64,000 nt of DNA from Candidatus Villigracilis proximus (GTDB lineage: Bacteria > Chloroflexota > Anaerolineae > Anaerolineales > Villigracilaceae), in the NCBI GenBank assembly GCA_016715195.1, contig JADKBB010000002.1, positions 62,001 to 126,000 on the forward strand, written 5' to 3'. The notes beneath the pieces are model-generated. The model saw only the letters and a list, made by a program, of their open reading frames with translations. It was not told the DNA's origin and did no database searches. The translations under genes were made by a program, and so were the position numbers. Shown in pieces: positions 50,672 to 60,653 of the stretch. The stretch's first letter is position 1; the number at the start of each line of letters is the position of its first letter.

Positions 50672-51814
50672 ATGGAACTTAAACTTTATTTTCGGATGTT
50701 ACAACGGGGGTGGTGGCTTGTTCTTCTTGTTGCGCTTGTTTCCTTGCTTGCGTCGTTGACTGCTTCATATCTGGCAATTCCTAGATATAAAACGACAGCA
50801 AGATTTATTATTACACCAGGGTCTTTATTGACAAGTGAAGGCAGCCCGGAAACTGTAATTGCCGGGCTGGAGACACTGGATTTGCCCTCTGTTGTCGCAA
50901 CGTACACGGAAGTTATGGGTAGTCAGAGAATATTAGTGGATTCGTTGAGCTATCTAGGTGTTAAGAATTTCGTGCCCAAGGATTACACCATTGATGCAGT
51001 TGTCCTTCCTGAGTCCAGTGTTTTGGAGTTAAACGTATCCGGAACCGACCCGCAATTGGTGGCTGATTTGGCGAATGCAATAGGCTATCAGACTATTTTG
51101 TTTACCCGTAGTATTAATAGAATTTATGAACTTAACTTTTTGGATGAAGCGGCACAACCTGTTGCTCCTTATAGTCCAAGTCCGCTTCGGGATGCAGGGT
51201 TGTCGCTATTGTTGGGCTTGGCGGGGGGGGCGGTTTTGGCAATATTAAGTGAACAAATTCGAGTTCCTCTTGAGGCTTATCGTCAGCGTTTGCAGATGGA
51301 TGCCGACACGGGCGTATATAACAATCGATACTTTACGCGTTTGTTGGAAGATGAAGTCTCAAAAAATTCATCAGATGTGCTTTCGATTGGTATTATCGAA
51401 TTAAATGGAATGTCAGATTTTACAGGTACGCTTCCTGCTCAGGGAGTTTTGCGGGTGCTTGGCAGCGTTACCGATACCTTACGAAAGGAATTGCGTGGTA
51501 ACGATAATATCGGCAGGTGGAATGACAACAGTTTCATTGTAATGCTTCCCATGACTTCCGCCGAATCTGCAAGCCGAATATTTAAACGAATTTATCAATC
51601 ACTTTTGGTCCCTGTAGACTTACATCAATATGATGTGAAAATTAACCTGGATCCCCATGTCGGTGGTGGGGAATACAGTAACGGAATTACTGCACAGGAG
51701 TTGATTGAAAAAACCATCGGAGCGCTTGATCAGTCCAAACGTGATGAATTAAATCCTGTGTATGTTTGGGAAATGCGTAGTCCGTTTTGGGTTCAGAAAG
51801 ACGACGTTAATTAA
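50672..51814 (+). CDS. wzz: Wzz-type polysaccharide chain-length protein fused to a degenerate GGDEF domain
   Basis: About 380 residues from ATG 50672, with AGAAAGGA upstream (the frame begins earlier at 50597, without support). Residues 1-195 are a Wzz/polysaccharide co-polymerase: span 14-36, extracytoplasmic domain, proline-rich APYSPSPLRDAG before the second span at 172-192. Residues 205-370 are a GGDEF domain (MDADTGVYNNRYFTRLLEDE). The active-site motif reads NDNSF (284-288) instead of GGDEF, but an RxxD site, R275-G-N-D278, lies exactly five residues upstream. It is therefore a candidate c-di-GMP-responsive controller of polymer length. The fusion is unusual; ligand binding is inferred. 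Confidence 0.85.
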   Translation: MELKLYFRMLQRGWWLVLLVALVSLLASLTASYLAIPRYKTTARFIITPGSLLTSEGSPETVIAGLETLDLPSVVATYTEVMGSQRILVDSLSYLGVKNFVPKDYTIDAVVLPESSVLELNVSGTDPQLVADLANAIGYQTILFTRSINRIYELNFLDEAAQPVAPYSPSPLRDAGLSLLLGLAGGAVLAILSEQIRVPLEAYRQRLQMDADTGVYNNRYFTRLLEDEVSKNSSDVLSIGIIELNGMSDFTGTLPAQGVLRVLGSVTDTLRKELRGNDNIGRWNDNSFIVMLPMTSAESASRIFKRIYQSLLVPVDLHQYDVKINLDPHVGGGEYSNGITAQELIEKTIGALDQSKRDELNPVYVWEMRSPFWVQKDDVN

Positions 51815-51870
51815 TTCCAGCATTTTTGATACTTATAAATACAATTGGTTTCCATTGGATTTAATAATTA

Positions 51871-53370
51871 ATGATTACGAATGACAAAACAGTAAATTCC
51901 ATACCGATGCAAAAATCATCCCTATTGGACATCAACAAGGCGTCACTGATGTCTGTGGTTATTGCGTCGGTTCTTGGCATTTTGATTTCAATTGCCGTAG
52001 GGCAGTTTGGCTGGCTAACACTGGTTACGATACCGGCTTTGGCAATGGCGTTTAGTACGGTTTCCAATCCAAGCCTCGGTTTGATGGCTCTTATTATTGT
52101 AATTTTTGCGCAAGTCCAAAGAGCCTTTACTGAATTTCTTGGGTTGCCAGGCCCTGGACAACCTTTGGTGGGTTTCTTAATAATGGTTATCGTAATTCGG
52201 ATGCTCTTGTTCAACGAACGTTCCGTTAACTGGCTTCGTAACAGCTTTATTCTTGTAGTTTATGTTGTGTTTTTAATGGTTTCAGTCGTGGCTGCGCAGA
52301 ACATGGAGCCGGCAATAACGGAATTGATTGATCTTGCGCAGAATATTTTGATTTCTTCACTGGCAATTTATATAATTAAGGAATCTTCGTCGCTGAGAAA
52401 CGCAATTTGGGCGGTCATTTTTGCAGGGATTTTGATGGCCTCCATTAGCGTGTATCAGAATTTGACCGGTACATTTAGCAATGAATATTGGGGGTTTGGC
52501 GGAAATGAATTTTCTGGATATGTGGGCCGCCCTAGAATCACTGGACCCTATCTTACTCCAAACCCTTATGCCCAAGTATTGGCAATCATATTTATTGTTG
52601 CTTTGGATCGAACCTGGCATGAATCAAAAATAATATTACGTCTTGTAGCAGGCGCGGGGGCGTTACTTTGCGCGTTGGCTTTAATCTTTACTGATTCTCG
52701 CGGCGGTTTTGCTAATTTAATATTCACTATTTTTGTTTATTTTCTATTTAATCGCCCAAATTTTTCTGCAATGCTGGTTATATCCGTTTTTAGTCTTGTC
52801 GTGATCCAGTTTTTGCCGGGAAATTTTGCCGAGAGGATACTAACTTTAACAGAATTGAATCCATTTAAAGAAGATACTGCAGTGGTGGCTGATGAGTCCT
52901 TTAGAGGACGTACGAGTGAAAACATTGCGGCGATGATGATGTTTTCAGATTATCCGATCTTTGGAGTTGGCTTGAGTAACTACGGAGAAAACTATCAGAA
53001 ATATTCGCGTGAGATTGGTCTTGATCCTCGTCGTGAAGAGCGCGAACCAGCGAGTTTGTATCTTCAATTATTAGCAGAGCAGGGTGTGATTGGCACCAGT
53101 GTATTTCTTTTATTGGTGGTTTCCATATTTATGAAGCTCTTGAAAGCGCAGAGAGACTTTAAATTATTGGGGATGCGGGATGAGATGTATATCACATCAG
53201 CTCTTTTCGCTTCTCTTGCAGGATATATGTTTATGTCGATTTACAAGAATAATGCGTATACCAATGTGTTCTGGATGTTGATTGCCATTTGTATTTCAGC
53301 CGCGCAAATTGCGACAAATATTATGAAGCCAGATGAAGAATCTGGAAATTCCATGGAGTTTTCCAGTTGA
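51871..53370 (+). CDS. O-antigen ligase/polymerase-like membrane protein (Wzy/WaaL)
   Basis: A 499-residue protein with about eleven to twelve hydrophobic spans and a large extracytoplasmic loop in the second half, typical of the Wzy_C/O-antigen ligase family. The loop has RITGPYLTPNPYAQVLAII near 230, DSRGGFANLIFTIF near 274 and PIFGVGLSNYGENYQKYSRE near 372, the last containing the conserved GxG-N pattern. It would polymerise repeat units or ligate polymer on the outer face of the membrane. Its TGA overlaps the TTG start of the flippase gene. Polymerase and ligase roles cannot be told apart by sequence. Confidence 0.85.
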   Translation: MITNDKTVNSIPMQKSSLLDINKASLMSVVIASVLGILISIAVGQFGWLTLVTIPALAMAFSTVSNPSLGLMALIIVIFAQVQRAFTEFLGLPGPGQPLVGFLIMVIVIRMLLFNERSVNWLRNSFILVVYVVFLMVSVVAAQNMEPAITELIDLAQNILISSLAIYIIKESSSLRNAIWAVIFAGILMASISVYQNLTGTFSNEYWGFGGNEFSGYVGRPRITGPYLTPNPYAQVLAIIFIVALDRTWHESKIILRLVAGAGALLCALALIFTDSRGGFANLIFTIFVYFLFNRPNFSAMLVISVFSLVVIQFLPGNFAERILTLTELNPFKEDTAVVADESFRGRTSENIAAMMMFSDYPIFGVGLSNYGENYQKYSREIGLDPRREEREPASLYLQLLAEQGVIGTSVFLLLVVSIFMKLLKAQRDFKLLGMRDEMYITSALFASLAGYMFMSIYKNNAYTNVFWMLIAICISAAQIATNIMKPDEESGNSMEFSS

Positions 53371-54839
53371 GCGGAGAACTTCAAAACGCCGATATTTCCA
53401 AGGTGGCAATCCGTGGCACAGCCTGGCGCTATGTTGCTTTGTTTACCGGGAAATTTATGGTTTTCATCAGCACAGTTGTGCTCGCTCGATTATTAACCAA
53501 GGATGATTTTGGCCTTGTTGGATACGCCGTTACGGTTATCGCATTCCTTGAGGGGATTAGTGACCTTGGTGTGACGGCTGCAATCATTTATTTTCCCGAC
53601 GATCAAAAACGAATTTCCAGCGGCTTTTGGATTAATCAAATTACAAGCTTTCTGTTTTTCGGCTTAACCTGGATTTTTGCTCCAGCCATAGCAATTTATT
53701 TCAGAGATGAGCGTGTGGTGGAGATAACGCGTGTTCTTTCGTTAACTTTCCCTTTCCTTGCTTTGGGATATATGCATGAAGCAGTTTTACTTAAAAGATT
53801 ATCCTTTAAGCGTAGCTTTATTCCTTCATTTGTTAAATCTCTGGCCAAAGGGTTGACGTCTATTGGATTCGCTTTGGCTGGATTTGGCCCCTGGAGTTTG
53901 ATCTGGGGACAATTAATTGGCACATTGATTTCTTCAATCTCCTACTGGGTGGTTACTCCCTGGCGTCCCTCCTTAATCCTTGATTTTAAGATGGGGTACG
54001 CTCTCCTAAAATATGGGGTCGTTTTTATAGCCGGAGAGCTGCTGGCGGTTATTCTTATGAATCTAGACTATTTACTAGTGGGCCGTTATTTGGGCTCTGA
54101 GAAACTTGGCGTTTATACTCTTGCTTTTCGTATGCCTGATTTATTGATTCTTGAATTTGCCCGTACTTTGAGTAATGTGTTGTTCCCAATATATGCGCAA
54201 ATGCGTGAACAAACTGGCAATATGTCACGGGCTTTTTTTCTTGCAACACGTTATATCTCTTTAATGACGATCCCAATGGGTTTGGGGCTGGCTCTTGTTG
54301 CTGAGCCATTTATCATCACATTTTTTACAGAGAAATGGATTGATGCCGTACCAGTTGTACGTGGAATCGCGATATATGCAATGCTCCTTTCGGTTGTTCA
54401 CAATACAAGCAGCGTGTATTGGGCTGAAGGTCGCCCGCAAATTCTTACGTGGGTGGGGCTGGCCCGTCTTGCTATGCTTTTCCCTGCTTTATCATGGGCC
54501 GTGCTGTCAGCGCAGTCCATTGTCATGGTAAGTTGGATGCATGCATTAATCGCATTCTTAAGCGCTTTGCTGAATTTTTATATTGCAACACGGTTGATTG
54601 GTTTGTCTATGATTGAGATTGGGAGTGCGTTGCGTCCTGCTGTATTATCGGGTTCTCTTATGGCAATTGCCGTTATGTTGGTGATGAGTCAGACTCAGGC
54701 TTTTCTACAACCATGGCTTTTATTGATTGTAAATGTAGCTGTTGGTGGACTGGTTTATATCGCCAGTTTGTGGATTTTTCAGCGCGAGATCATTTTATCC
54801 ATCGTGGATAGATTACGTGATGCCTTGGGGAGAAATTAA
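53367..54839 (+). CDS. Polysaccharide flippase (Wzx/MATE-like, oligosaccharide transporter)
   Basis: A 490-residue membrane protein with about fourteen spans, of the polysaccharide biosynthesis/MVF-type flippase superfamily. It starts ISKVAIRGTAWRYVALFTGK and shows LARLLTKDDFGLVGYAVTVI, both typical of lipopolysaccharide-type Wzx. It would move undecaprenyl-linked oligosaccharides across the membrane. The start is TTG 53367, which overlaps the stop of the previous gene; GGAG lies eight bases upstream. Next to the polymerase and the chain-length protein, it completes a Wzx/Wzy-dependent set. Confidence 0.9.
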   Translation: MSGELQNADISKVAIRGTAWRYVALFTGKFMVFISTVVLARLLTKDDFGLVGYAVTVIAFLEGISDLGVTAAIIYFPDDQKRISSGFWINQITSFLFFGLTWIFAPAIAIYFRDERVVEITRVLSLTFPFLALGYMHEAVLLKRLSFKRSFIPSFVKSLAKGLTSIGFALAGFGPWSLIWGQLIGTLISSISYWVVTPWRPSLILDFKMGYALLKYGVVFIAGELLAVILMNLDYLLVGRYLGSEKLGVYTLAFRMPDLLILEFARTLSNVLFPIYAQMREQTGNMSRAFFLATRYISLMTIPMGLGLALVAEPFIITFFTEKWIDAVPVVRGIAIYAMLLSVVHNTSSVYWAEGRPQILTWVGLARLAMLFPALSWAVLSAQSIVMVSWMHALIAFLSALLNFYIATRLIGLSMIEIGSALRPAVLSGSLMAIAVMLVMSQTQAFLQPWLLLIVNVAVGGLVYIASLWIFQREIILSIVDRLRDALGRN

Positions 54840-54842
54840 CCT

Positions 54843-55982
54843 GTGAATGGCGTAATGATGCTGGTAAATGAATTTCCACCTCTTCCAGTTGGTGGAGCGG
54901 AGACACAGGCGGAGCGTCTTGCCATTTATATGGCTGGACATGGATGGCCCACCTGGGTACTTACACGTCGGGCGCCTGGGTTGGCTGCAAATGAAATGCG
55001 TCAAGGATTTCAGATCATTCGTCCGCGAACCATAGGGTCGGGAAAAATCCGCACCCTTACTTTTATGTTGTTCGCATTAATAACTCTGTACCAAATGCGC
55101 CGTCAATATCAAATTTTACATGCCCACCTGGCTTTTGGCCCGGCATTTGTTGCCGTTCTTATGGGGCGTTTGTTGGGTAAACGTGTCATTGTTAAACTTG
55201 GCGGCAGCAATTCCATCGGCGACGTGAATGTTTCCCGTAAAACCTGGAGAGGACGTTTGCGTTTGGCTGCGATTCGTCGTTGGGCTGATGTGGTTGTTGT
55301 GCTCACTGATATTATGCGCGACGAAGCCCTCAGTGTTGGCATACCCTTGGACCGTGTCGTGCTTTTTAATAATGGCATCGATTCAAGTGCTTATGTTTTT
55401 GATAAGACATCAAAAGCTGCGGCAAAGGAATCATTGGGACTGACCGGTAAAACGGTTCTACTTTTTGTTGGACGGCTTGATCCGGTCAAGTCCTTGCCGA
55501 CAGCGTTGGAAGCATTAAAGATTGCACAAATCTCCTGCCCTTCATTGCATATGTTGATTGTTGGAGACGGTCCCGAAAGACTGCTCTTGCAAGATATTGC
55601 TGAGAATATGAAAGGGCAGGTTACTTTTGCCGGCAATCAAAAGGATGTACAACCTTATTTACGGGCCGCGGATATATTTGTTTTGCCTTCTATTACCGAA
55701 GGTATATCTAATGCACTCCTTGAAGCTATGGCCTCCGGGCTGGCTTGTGTGGCGACTCCAGTGGGTGGCAATAATGAAGTTTTAGATAAAGGTAAGTATG
55801 GCAGAATGGCCCCCGCGCTTGATGTGCAGGCCTGGTCAAAAACATTGATTGAGTTAGCTGAAAACGAACGACAACGCCTTCAGCTTGGTGAACTTGCAAA
55901 ACAGCGAATATTGGATGTTTACGATTTTAATGTGGTAGGCGCTCAGTATGAGTCTTTGTATGTTCAATTATTGGACAAATAA
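54843..55982 (+). CDS. Glycosyltransferase family 4
   Basis: A 379-residue GT-B glycosyltransferase starting at GTG 54843 with GGGGAGAA upstream. The N-terminal acceptor domain has NEFPPLPVGGAETQAERLAI and the C-terminal donor domain LLFVGRLDPVKSLPTALEAL, with the EX7E signature in PSITEGISNALLEAMASGLA. It adds one sugar to the lipid-linked repeat unit in the cytoplasm. It follows the flippase gene by four bases and is one of three consecutive GT4 genes. Donor and acceptor unknown. Confidence 0.92.
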   Translation: MNGVMMLVNEFPPLPVGGAETQAERLAIYMAGHGWPTWVLTRRAPGLAANEMRQGFQIIRPRTIGSGKIRTLTFMLFALITLYQMRRQYQILHAHLAFGPAFVAVLMGRLLGKRVIVKLGGSNSIGDVNVSRKTWRGRLRLAAIRRWADVVVVLTDIMRDEALSVGIPLDRVVLFNNGIDSSAYVFDKTSKAAAKESLGLTGKTVLLFVGRLDPVKSLPTALEALKIAQISCPSLHMLIVGDGPERLLLQDIAENMKGQVTFAGNQKDVQPYLRAADIFVLPSITEGISNALLEAMASGLACVATPVGGNNEVLDKGKYGRMAPALDVQAWSKTLIELAENERQRLQLGELAKQRILDVYDFNVVGAQYESLYVQLLDK

Positions 55983-56018
55983 AAAAATAGCTGCTTATAG
56001 ATTATTAAATTATTTCCT

Positions 56019-57182
56019 ATGAAAAAGATTCATGCTCTTCACTTAATTGATGGTTTGACTTTTGGCGGTGCAGAAACCTTGCTGCGAGATTTGGCGTCCG
56101 GGCTTGAAAGGCGCGGGTATCGCATCACGGTTGGATATAGTACTCCCGGCCCGTTTGTTCAAGAGTTGGCAGATAAAGGATTGACCTTAAAGCATATTCC
56201 ACGAATGGGCTTGGTCGATCCTGTGTTTATGTTTCGTATGGTGAAACTAATGCGAAGCGATCCGCCCGAAATTGTACACACTCACTTGTTTAAAAGTGAT
56301 TTTCACGGACGGTTGGCTGCGCGTTTGGCAGGTGTGCCGGTAGTCATATCAACTTTACACAACAATGATGTATGGGCAAATAACTGGTTTCTCGGTCGTC
56401 TTTATGGTGCCACGGCGTATTGGGCTGACCGGCTTATCGCTGTTTCTTCAGAAGTACGGGAATTTCATCTTAGGAAAACCAGAGTTCCACCGCAAAAAAT
56501 AGTGGTTATAGAAAACGGAGTTGATGTTGCCGCGTTTACCGGGCATGAGGATAAGGCAAAAAGTATTCGGGCAGAGTTGGACATTATGCCTGATGCGCCT
56601 TTGCTGGGTATCATCGGTAGATTGAAACCTCAGAAAGATATACCGACATTCTTATTAGCCGCAGTTGAAGTGCTTCGAGAGCAGCCAAACGCACGTTTTC
56701 TTGTAGTTGGGGATGGCCCCTTGCAATCAGAGTTGGAAATACAGTCAAAGAGCCTGGGTTTATTTCCTTCATTGATTTTTACCGGGATGAGAAAAGATAT
56801 CCCCGCGATCTTGGCGGCCTTGGATGTACTGGTGCTTTCTTCACTATGGGAAGGGTTGCCGGTAATTCTGTTGGAGGGGATGGCAGCTGCACGGGCGGTT
56901 GTCTCCACTTCAGTGGATGGTGTTGTCGGTGTAGTTCTTCCCAATGAGACAGCGCTTCTCGTACCTCAAAAAAATCCTGCAGATTTGGCACAGGCTTGTT
57001 TGAAATTGATTCAGAATCCGGCACTGCGCCAAAGTATGGGTCAATCCGGGCAGGAGAGGGTCATAAAGAAATATAGTCTGAACGCCATGATCGATAAAAT
57101 TTCCTCTTTGTATGTTGAACTTCTGCAAGCCAGAGGATTTGATACCCCTGATTTCTCCGAAATATCGGAAGCAGGTAATTAA
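56019..57182 (+). CDS. Glycosyltransferase family 4
   Basis: A 387-residue GT-B glycosyltransferase: LIDGLTFGGAETLLRDLASG at the N-terminus, HTHLFKSDFHGRLAARLAG, then GIIGRLKPQKDIPTFLLAAV and SSLWEGLPVILLEGMAAARA with the EX7E pair. The start ATG 56019 has only a weak ribosome-binding site, so coupling to upstream translation is likely. The second of three adjacent GT4 genes in the exopolysaccharide operon; sugar specificity is unknown. Confidence 0.92.
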   Translation: MKKIHALHLIDGLTFGGAETLLRDLASGLERRGYRITVGYSTPGPFVQELADKGLTLKHIPRMGLVDPVFMFRMVKLMRSDPPEIVHTHLFKSDFHGRLAARLAGVPVVISTLHNNDVWANNWFLGRLYGATAYWADRLIAVSSEVREFHLRKTRVPPQKIVVIENGVDVAAFTGHEDKAKSIRAELDIMPDAPLLGIIGRLKPQKDIPTFLLAAVEVLREQPNARFLVVGDGPLQSELEIQSKSLGLFPSLIFTGMRKDIPAILAALDVLVLSSLWEGLPVILLEGMAAARAVVSTSVDGVVGVVLPNETALLVPQKNPADLAQACLKLIQNPALRQSMGQSGQERVIKKYSLNAMIDKISSLYVELLQARGFDTPDFSEISEAGN

Positions 57183-57184
57183 GT

Positions 57185-58336
57185 ATGCTACAGAAAATTC
57201 GTTTATTAATTGTTTCAAAATCTACCGGCGGTGTTGCTACGTACGTTAAGTCTTTGGTAAGTGGATTAAATCGGGATTTGTTTATCATTACGGTAGTGTG
57301 CCTGTCTGAAAATGGAAAAGAATTTGCAGCTGAATTAACTCAAAAGTATGGCGTTAAAGCTTTTCATCTGGCAATGAATCGTTATAAAGTAAATCCATTA
57401 ACAGATGCTTGGGTTTACTTGAAATTAGCTTCTCATATCAGGCATGAAAAATATGACATCATTCATGCACATGCGTCAAAACCCGGATTTTTGATCCGGA
57501 TGGCCGCCATTGGCACTGGTATTCCAGTGATTTATTCGCCGCATAACTTTGCTTTCCACGAGGGCACCCCCGGGATTTTAGCCTGGGTGGTTGCGTTGTT
57601 TGAAAAATTCGCGGCGATTTTCACAGAAAAGATTGTCGCTGTCGCACAACATGAGCGTGACCTGGCTTTAAGATATGGGGTTGGTACCCCCGAAAAGTAC
57701 GCAGTTATTCACACTGGTATTGATGCGCGTCCTTTTCGAAATGATATTGATATTTCCGGAATTAAGAAAACCATTAATATTCCGGCTGATTCACCGGTAA
57801 TTGGAACAGTGGGTCGTCTGGCGGTTCCAAAATTGCCATTGGATTTTGTATTGGTGGCTGCTGGTATAAATAAAATCAGACCCAATGTTCATTTTGTCTG
57901 GGCTGGATCTGGTCCGCTGGAATTGGAGGCTAAAAAGTTATCCTTCGAACTGGGCTTGGATGACCGAATTCACTGGCTTGGACAACGCTCGGATGTACCT
58001 GCGCTTTATCGAATTTTTGACTGTTTTGTTTTACTTTCTCAATGGGAAGCGTATCCTTACGTGATTTTGGAGGCTTTTGCCTCTGGAGTTCCTGTGGTGG
58101 CGACGAGTAACTTGGGTACAAGTGAATTGATTGAGACCGGCAGAAACGGCAAACTCGTTCCGCAGGGAAATATTCAGGCAATGGTTGATGCAATAAACGA
58201 AATTCTTGAAGATACTGAGCAGGCCGAGGCACTCTGTCGTGCTGCTGAAAAACAGATTGATGAAGTGTTCACAATGGAAACCATGTTGCTTTCGCTTGAG
58301 AAAATCTACATGCAAAAGGCAACTGTTCTGAAATAA
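57185..58336 (+). CDS. Glycosyltransferase family 4
   Basis: A 383-residue GT-B glycosyltransferase of the WsfH/PssD-like group: LLIVSKSTGGVATYVKSLVS, IHAHASKPGFLIRMAAIGTG, TVGRLAVPKLPLDFVLVAAG and SQWEAYPYVILEAFASGVPV. The catalytic EX7E of many GT4 enzymes reads EAYPYVILE here, which still fits. It starts two bases after the previous stop, so it is translationally coupled. It is the third consecutive GT4 gene, suggesting a repeat unit of at least four sugars including the priming sugar. Confidence 0.92.
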   Translation: MLQKIRLLIVSKSTGGVATYVKSLVSGLNRDLFIITVVCLSENGKEFAAELTQKYGVKAFHLAMNRYKVNPLTDAWVYLKLASHIRHEKYDIIHAHASKPGFLIRMAAIGTGIPVIYSPHNFAFHEGTPGILAWVVALFEKFAAIFTEKIVAVAQHERDLALRYGVGTPEKYAVIHTGIDARPFRNDIDISGIKKTINIPADSPVIGTVGRLAVPKLPLDFVLVAAGINKIRPNVHFVWAGSGPLELEAKKLSFELGLDDRIHWLGQRSDVPALYRIFDCFVLLSQWEAYPYVILEAFASGVPVVATSNLGTSELIETGRNGKLVPQGNIQAMVDAINEILEDTEQAEALCRAAEKQIDEVFTMETMLLSLEKIYMQKATVLK

Positions 58337-58385
58337 GTTTTTTGTCCAGTAGCTAATTATTTGATGTCGGAAAGGAATTTAAAAA

Positions 58386-60617
58386 ATGAAAAAATCAATA
58401 TTATCTCTTATTATCTTTAGCGTTTGTCTGTTGTTGTTGCCCAACACCATAGGGTCTGCCCGGGGTATTCAGGCAAATCCTGTGGTAATGCCTGTAGCTG
58501 ATGAAACTTCTTTTACGTTTGTTCAATTACGTGAGGAAGAATTACGTATGTTCGGACCTTTTGCAACCGAAACCTTACTGTTTGGATTGCCAGCAAACTG
58601 GAAGTTACTGGAGGGTGCCCAACTTGAATTAAATATGACGGTTGCGATACAAAACTCAACCACGCAGGCTGAAGCCGGCTCCATATACGGTGGAACTTTA
58701 ACCGTCACAATAAATGGCATACCCGTTGCTGTTTTGCCATTAAATCAATCCGGCGCTGTCACGCAAGTGATCTCTATTCCGTTGGATGTGTTGCGCCCTC
58801 TTCGCGAGGATGGCCGTGTTGAATTGGCCTTTTTGTTGAGTAGTAGCCAGGCTTGTTTGATCGATCAAAAAATGGATGTTGTGATTCATTCCAGCTCACG
58901 ATTTACCATTCCTCATGAGATTGTTCAGCCAGATACAAATTTGGCGAATTTTCCCCGCCCTCTATATCAAGACTCGATTTTTGTTGACTCTGCACGTATC
59001 GTTATTCCTGATCAGCCCACTGCCGCTGAATTACAGGCTGCTGTAACTGTTGCTGCTGGTTTGCAAGCGCGGTCGGGTAATTCCATGCTTATTGATGTTG
59101 TTTCCAGCAGTGGGTTGACTCCAGATAATTCGGCTGATAGTCATTTAATTATGGTGGGGAATGCCGGATCTTTGCCCGCCTTATATCAACTTCTTCTACC
59201 GTTGGGGGTGAATGAAGGTCAATTTGCCAGCGCTGGAGAATCTGGTGTTTTGCAAATGATCAGCTCACCGTGGAGTCCGGATCGGGTTGTTTTAGTAGTC
59301 TCTGGAAATAATGATCAGGCTACGATAAAAGCTGCTCAGGCATTAAGTACCGGCGTAATCCGTCCAAATAATGTTTCGAATCTTGCGTTGATTGATGATG
59401 TAAATGACAGAGTTTATATAAACGAATCATCGGTTGACCAGACCTTGGGCGGCTTAGGGTATGAAAGCGCCACATTTGAAGGTCGCGGCGAGAATACTGA
59501 AACTTATCAGTTTTATATTCCCACAGGACAAACTGTAACTGCAGAAGCTTATTTTGAAGTTTCCATAAGTAATAGTATGCTTTTGAATTACAGCAGGTCT
59601 GGTTTGTTTATTGTACTTAATGACAAGCCGATTGGAAGCATTCGATTAAGTGATGATACCGCTAATAAACCAAATAATCGTGTACGGATTGCCGTCCCGC
59701 CTTCTGCGGTTCGACCCGGATTAAACTTTTTGGATGTGACCGCAGTTCTTGAGCCGCTTGAAGAGTGTGCTGATCCAAATCAAGCCGGCCTATTCGTTAC
59801 GCTTTGGTCTGACTCTCGTTTATACCTGCCTTTGGGGCCAGCTCCTGTAAACACGATTGATGTTCCTGATTTGGGCGGATACCCAATCCCATTTGTTCAG
59901 GTGCCTGAACTAAGTCAGATTGCTTTTGTGTTACAGAGAGACAATTTTGATTCCTGGCGCTATGCCATTCAACTTGCCGCCGATTTGGGTGCAACTTCAG
60001 ATGGCGTGATTTTTACACCCACTGTTTTTTATGCAGATGATGTGCCAGAGGCTGCCCGCTCAATTTACAATCTGTTGGTGATAGGTTTTCCAAGCAAGAT
60101 GAAATTTATGAACGAGATTAATGACAGGTTGCCTGCTCCATTTCCAGCGGATAGTGATACTGCGCAAGAATCTGAATTACAGGTTGTTTATCAAATTGAC
60201 CCTCAAATGCCGGCGGGATATTTGGAGCTATTGCCGTCGCCCTGGAACCCGGAAAACCTAATTATTACAGTATTAGGGAATTCTCCCCTCGGAGTTTCCT
60301 GGGCCGCGGATGCTTTACTTGACGAGTCTGCCCGTCCTAAATTAATCGGGAATTTTGCTGTTGTGACAGATGAGCAGGTCATTTCAATTGATACGCGTTT
60401 GTTCGCGAATGAAAATGATCCTGCTTCTTTGCCGGCTGCCGTTATTCCTTCAGATGTTATTGCTACAGATGTTGCGAGTACTCCAACAGGTACTCGCACA
60501 TCAGCCTCGGCATTATTGCCAATTGCGCTGGTTGTTACTGTTTTCTTGATTTTTGTTGTTATTGGGATTGCCCTTTACACCAATAGAAAAAGCAAGTTGA
60601 CACCCAATAAAAAATGA
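58386..60617 (+). CDS. BcsB-like cellulose synthase regulatory subunit family protein
   Basis: A 743-residue secreted, membrane-anchored protein: signal peptide (about 1-25), extracytoplasmic region, and a C-terminal helix (about 712-733) with a basic tail NRKSKLTPNKK. It matches the BcsB family: VNGIPVAVLPLNQSG-type jelly rolls (TVTINGIPVAVLPLN), FPRPLYQDSIFVDSARIVIP, LLNYSRSGLFIVLNDKPIGS and the repeat of the carbohydrate-binding and flavodoxin-like modules. BcsB normally guides cellulose across the envelope with the BcsA synthase, but no BcsA is in the window. GGAA precedes ATG 58386. Here it may guide another polymer; a BcsA outside the window is possible. Confidence 0.85.
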   Translation: MKKSILSLIIFSVCLLLLPNTIGSARGIQANPVVMPVADETSFTFVQLREEELRMFGPFATETLLFGLPANWKLLEGAQLELNMTVAIQNSTTQAEAGSIYGGTLTVTINGIPVAVLPLNQSGAVTQVISIPLDVLRPLREDGRVELAFLLSSSQACLIDQKMDVVIHSSSRFTIPHEIVQPDTNLANFPRPLYQDSIFVDSARIVIPDQPTAAELQAAVTVAAGLQARSGNSMLIDVVSSSGLTPDNSADSHLIMVGNAGSLPALYQLLLPLGVNEGQFASAGESGVLQMISSPWSPDRVVLVVSGNNDQATIKAAQALSTGVIRPNNVSNLALIDDVNDRVYINESSVDQTLGGLGYESATFEGRGENTETYQFYIPTGQTVTAEAYFEVSISNSMLLNYSRSGLFIVLNDKPIGSIRLSDDTANKPNNRVRIAVPPSAVRPGLNFLDVTAVLEPLEECADPNQAGLFVTLWSDSRLYLPLGPAPVNTIDVPDLGGYPIPFVQVPELSQIAFVLQRDNFDSWRYAIQLAADLGATSDGVIFTPTVFYADDVPEAARSIYNLLVIGFPSKMKFMNEINDRLPAPFPADSDTAQESELQVVYQIDPQMPAGYLELLPSPWNPENLIITVLGNSPLGVSWAADALLDESARPKLIGNFAVVTDEQVISIDTRLFANENDPASLPAAVIPSDVIATDVASTPTGTRTSASALLPIALVVTVFLIFVVIGIALYTNRKSKLTPNKK

Positions 60618-60653
60618 TTGGTAGGTAATAAAAGTAAGGCAGTGGTGTAAAGC

